Assembly (NCBI GenBank): GCA_021648265.1
Contig: JAKITD010000004.1
Location: forward strand, 24,350 to 88,349
DNA length: 64,000 nt
Source of the DNA: Flavobacteriaceae bacterium
GTDB taxonomy: Bacteria; Bacteroidota; Bacteroidia; Flavobacteriales; Flavobacteriaceae
Direction of reading: 5' to 3'
Shown here piece by piece: positions 61,963 through 64,000 of the stretch. A program made the translations under genes and the position numbers. The notes below the pieces were generated by a model. It ran no database searches. It was not told where the DNA came from and saw nothing but the letters and a program-made list of their open reading frames with translations. The first letter of the stretch is position 1; every line of letters starts with the position of its first letter.

Positions 61963-63069
61963 ATGATAACAACAGATCAACTCAACGATCTTAAAAAGCG
62001 TCTGGATGCATTAAGGAGATTTCTTGACTTAGCGAGCAAAGAAATCGAAATCGCTAACGACGACGAAAAAACATTCGACCCCAATTTTTGGAACAAACCA
62101 AAGGAAGCGGAACTTTTTATGAAAGAACTCCGTACCAAGAAAAAGTGGGTCACCGACTTTCAAAAAGCGGAGTCTCTCACCGATGATGCCGAAGTACTGT
62201 ACGAATTCTTTAAAGAAGGCGAAGGAACTGCCGAGCAAGTAGAAATGCGTTTTAATGAAGCTTTTGAAGCTATCGAAACGCTCGAGTTTAGAAATATGCT
62301 CAGTGAAGAAGGTGATAGTTTAAGTGCCGTATTACAAATTACCGCAGGTGCCGGTGGTACCGAAAGTTGTGATTGGGCAGAAATGCTGATGCGTATGTAT
62401 TTAATGTGGGCAGAAAAGCATAACCTGAAAGTAAAAGAACTCAACTTTCAATCGGGAGATGTTGCTGGAATTAAAACCGTCACCTTAGAAATTGATGGCG
62501 AATATGCTTTTGGTTGGTTAAAAGGTGAAAATGGTGTACATCGTTTGGTGCGTATTTCTCCATTTGATAGCAATGCCAAGCGTCATACTAGTTTTGCGAG
62601 TGTTTATGTGTATCCGTTAGCAGATGATACGATTGAGATTGACATCAATCCTTCCGATATTTCTTGGCAATTTGCCCGAAGTGGTGGTGCTGGAGGGCAG
62701 AATGTAAACAAGGTAGAAACCAAAGCGATTTTAACACACGAACCCTCAGGGATTATCATTCATAATTCTGAAACACGTTCGCAATTAGAAAACCGTGAAA
62801 AAGCAATGCAAATGCTGAAATCGCAGTTATATGAAATCGAATTACGGAAACAACAAGCACAACGTAACGAGATTGAATCTGGTAAAATGGCGATAGAATG
62901 GGGTTCACAAATAAGAAATTATGTGCTACATCCTTATAAATTAATTAAAGATGTACGAACCGCTCACGAAACCGGAAATGTAGATAATGTATTAAATGGA
63001 GATTTGGATGATTTTTTAAAAGCTTATTTAATGATGAATGGGCAGGAGGAAAAATTGGATGAATTGTAA
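61963..63069 (+). CDS. prfB: Peptide chain release factor 2, encoded in one frame
   Basis: Terminates translation at UGA and UAA. The SPF stop-recognition tripeptide (RISPFDS, about 198-200) and GGQ (AGGQNVNKVET, 244-246) are intact. Most bacteria encode RF2 with a +1 programmed frameshift at CTTTGAC preceded by an internal Shine-Dalgarno. Here the equivalent site reads AGGAGATTTCTTGAC (codons 18-22, RRFLD): the SD-like AGGAG and its spacing remain, but one T is missing, so the gene is a single frame of 368 residues. A palindrome directly precedes the ATG. Confidence 0.95.
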   Translation: MITTDQLNDLKKRLDALRRFLDLASKEIEIANDDEKTFDPNFWNKPKEAELFMKELRTKKKWVTDFQKAESLTDDAEVLYEFFKEGEGTAEQVEMRFNEAFEAIETLEFRNMLSEEGDSLSAVLQITAGAGGTESCDWAEMLMRMYLMWAEKHNLKVKELNFQSGDVAGIKTVTLEIDGEYAFGWLKGENGVHRLVRISPFDSNAKRHTSFASVYVYPLADDTIEIDINPSDISWQFARSGGAGGQNVNKVETKAILTHEPSGIIIHNSETRSQLENREKAMQMLKSQLYEIELRKQQAQRNEIESGKMAIEWGSQIRNYVLHPYKLIKDVRTAHETGNVDNVLNGDLDDFLKAYLMMNGQEEKLDEL

Positions 63070-63275
63070 AATCTGCAACTATTACTAAAAGTATAAAATG
63101 ACTGTAACAAAGAAACTATCAACATTATCGATAAATTTTGTTTCTGGATAAAAACAATCGAAATTCAATTTTAATATATTACTTCAGACTATGTTGATTC
63201 AACTTCACAAAAAAGTGTTGTGCTATTTTTGCTGTGACTCCGATATAAAAAAAGACTTCCCGCCCTATTTTGGGT

Positions 63276-63421
63276 ATGAAATTAACTTATCGAATAAACG
63301 ACCAAGAAATTGAGACTATAGTTAACATTCAAAAACAAACTAAAAAGAAGGTTTCAATAGTAATTTATGGAAGCTTGGTTTTGAAGCACCTACTGCTTCA
63401 GAATTAGATAGAAACATTTAA
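63276..63421 (+). pseudogene. Possible relic of a small gene
   Basis: Frame A from ATG at 63276 reads MKLTYRINDQEIETIVNIQK, then becomes nonsense (VIYGSLVLKHLLLQN, TAG at 63405). A second frame over the same end reads NLWKLGFEAPTASELDRNI and TAA at 63419, which looks more natural. A single frameshift near 63355 would join them into a protein of about 48 residues. Family not recognised; low confidence. Confidence 0.25.
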
Positions 63422-63440
63422 ATGCTTAAAATTAGCATTA

Positions 63441-63470
63441 AAAAACGCCCAAGATTACTCCTAGGCGTTT
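63441..63470. terminator. Intrinsic terminator
   Basis: AAAAACGCC and GGCGTTT arms with an imperfect inner stem. It is flanked by A on one side and T on the other, so it could serve the minus-strand gene at 63498. Confidence 0.55.
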
Positions 63471-63497
63471 AACAAATAACTCCCCAATTATTTGCTT

Positions 63498-63857
63498 TTA
63501 CAGTTTGTCTTTGTTTTCTAATAAATACACATAGCGTAGTTTACTACTTACAATTGTTTCGGTATAATTGGTGTATTTCCATCCATTATCATTCATAAAG
63601 TTTAATGCATGGATCATAGAGTTAAACTTCATTGTTTTTCCAGTAGCATTTTTTATTGCATCTGCTTTCATCAGCTTAGCTTCTTGACCATAATCAACAA
63701 AAACTTTAATTTTAACGCCAAACATTGATGTATTTACACCTACTAATTGTACATACTCTATGTCTAGATCGTTAATATTAACATCCTGAACAAACACTTG
63801 TGAATAAGACAAATGGGTTATAAACATTACAGTAATAAATAATACAATTTTTCTCAT
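63498..63857 (-). CDS. Small secreted protein of unknown function
   Basis: The signal peptide ends in HLSYSQ. The mature 100 residues (DLDIEYVQLVGVNTSMFGVK, KIKVFVDYGQEAKLM, ALNFMNDNGWKYTNY) look like a compact alpha/beta domain with no Cys. It resembles short conserved flavobacterial secreted proteins, but I cannot name a family. A possible gene ends 6 bases upstream on the same strand. Confidence 0.65.
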   Translation of the reverse strand: MRKIVLFITVMFITHLSYSQVFVQDVNINDLDIEYVQLVGVNTSMFGVKIKVFVDYGQEAKLMKADAIKNATGKTMKFNSMIHALNFMNDNGWKYTNYTETIVSSKLRYVYLLENKDKL

Positions 63858-63863
63858 AATTGG

Positions 63864-64000
63864 CTAAGTTCTAATTATAACAGCATTTTGTTTAAATAAT
63901 TCAAAAAGACCATACGCTTGGTCTGCCAATAACATTGTAACAAACCACTGTTTGAGCATAGTTTTGCTATTTCTTATTTTGTCCATATAAGCATACCAGT
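63864..64000 (-). CDS. C-terminal part of a gene running off the right edge
   Basis: On the minus strand a frame open from the window edge encodes WYAYMDKIRNSKTMLKQWF, then VTMLLADQAYGLFELFKQN and ends IIRT and TAG. The composition looks coding. A hairpin AGACCA-TGGTCT with a T5 run on the minus strand (63903-63924) falls inside it, which weakens the call. Not in the ORF track, because it is partial. Confidence 0.35.
   Translation of the reverse strand, partial: WYAYMDKIRNSKTMLKQWFVTMLLADQAYGLFELFKQNAVIIRT

Larger units (their letters stand above)
63070..63497. other. Gene-poor interval after prfB
   Basis: About 430 bp. Only a possible gene relic (63276-63421), a small hairpin AATGCT-AGCATT (63421-63439) and a terminator (63441-63470) were found. 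No obvious prfB terminator. Confidence 0.5.

Noticed and set aside
1-64000. tRNA, rRNA, CRISPR array, prophage or transposase genes
   Set aside because: I looked for T-loop-like sequences, spaced direct repeats and typical protein motifs and saw none. A tRNAscan and a CRISPR finder run would settle it.

Overview
This window comes from a low-GC member of the Bacteroidota, almost certainly a marine-type Flavobacteriaceae. The evidence is three secreted proteases with C-terminal type IX secretion (T9SS) sorting domains, a TonB-dependent receptor with a carboxypeptidase-D-like plug extension, TAnnTTTG -7 promoter boxes, few Shine-Dalgarno sequences, and small families typical of flavobacteria (DUF6146, DUF6787, DUF4834, DUF5916, YfhO, TIGR02757). 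No rRNA, tRNA, CRISPR array or transposase gene was seen. The window is mostly core chromosome with a few accessory patches.

Layout. 1-10.3 kb: T9SS M14 carboxypeptidase, long-chain acyl-CoA synthetase, a 162-bp inverted-repeat element, T9SS M36 metalloprotease and a TPR lipoprotein. 10.4-15.3 kb: dicluster ferredoxin divergent from a LuxC-like acyl-CoA reductase, then serC and a serA-like dehydrogenase (serine from 3-phosphoglycerate) and a DUF937 protein. 15.4-19.2 kb: DUF6146, DUF6787 and a TonB receptor, then a small membrane protein and MsrA. 19.3-28 kb: DUF5916 outer-membrane protein, LolD-like ATPase, TIGR02757, BatA-domain protein, a dihydroorotase homologue lacking catalytic histidines, two paralogous small membrane proteins and an alpha/beta esterase.

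28.0-33.3 kb is the accessory heart of the window. A three-gene restriction-modification operon (HTH controller, AccI-like endonuclease, N6-adenine methyltransferase) lies between two similar hairpin repeats in the same orientation. To its right are decayed copies of the 3' ends of both genes that flank the whole region (the esterase and a coiled-coil membrane protein), then an aromatic amino acid decarboxylase. I read this as an insertion hotspot used more than once.

33.3-45 kb: coiled-coil membrane protein, PhnP-like MBL hydrolase, a conserved protein of unknown function, T9SS serine protease, Bcp, an Nth without an Fe-S cluster, a 50-residue small CDS missed by the ORF track, an ECF sigma factor, uvrA (TTG start), and a sigma-54-type promoter that runs into a terminator with no gene, beside a secreted low-complexity protein. 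45-58 kb: glycosyltransferase, RelE/ParE-type toxin-antitoxin pair, YfhO, DUF4834, an outer-membrane protein, an acyltransferase, thioredoxin-like and cupin proteins, a PLP pair (alpha-oxoamine synthase and cysteine-synthase-like enzyme) that might start sulfonolipid synthesis, and an oligopeptidase B whose lipoprotein signal is one nucleotide out of frame. 58-64 kb: YbaB, a thioredoxin-like protein, OmpA, threonine aldolase, a probably split gene, prfB without its usual programmed frameshift, and small secreted proteins.

Two themes run across the window. First, there are dispersed short palindromes, including one family with a CCNGC-(4 nt)-GCNGG core that sits just before start codons and also inside two coding regions. 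Second, several reading frames differ by one base from the expected product, at A8 and A7 tracts and at the prfB CTTGAC site; these may be biological switches or homopolymer sequencing errors and need raw-read checks.
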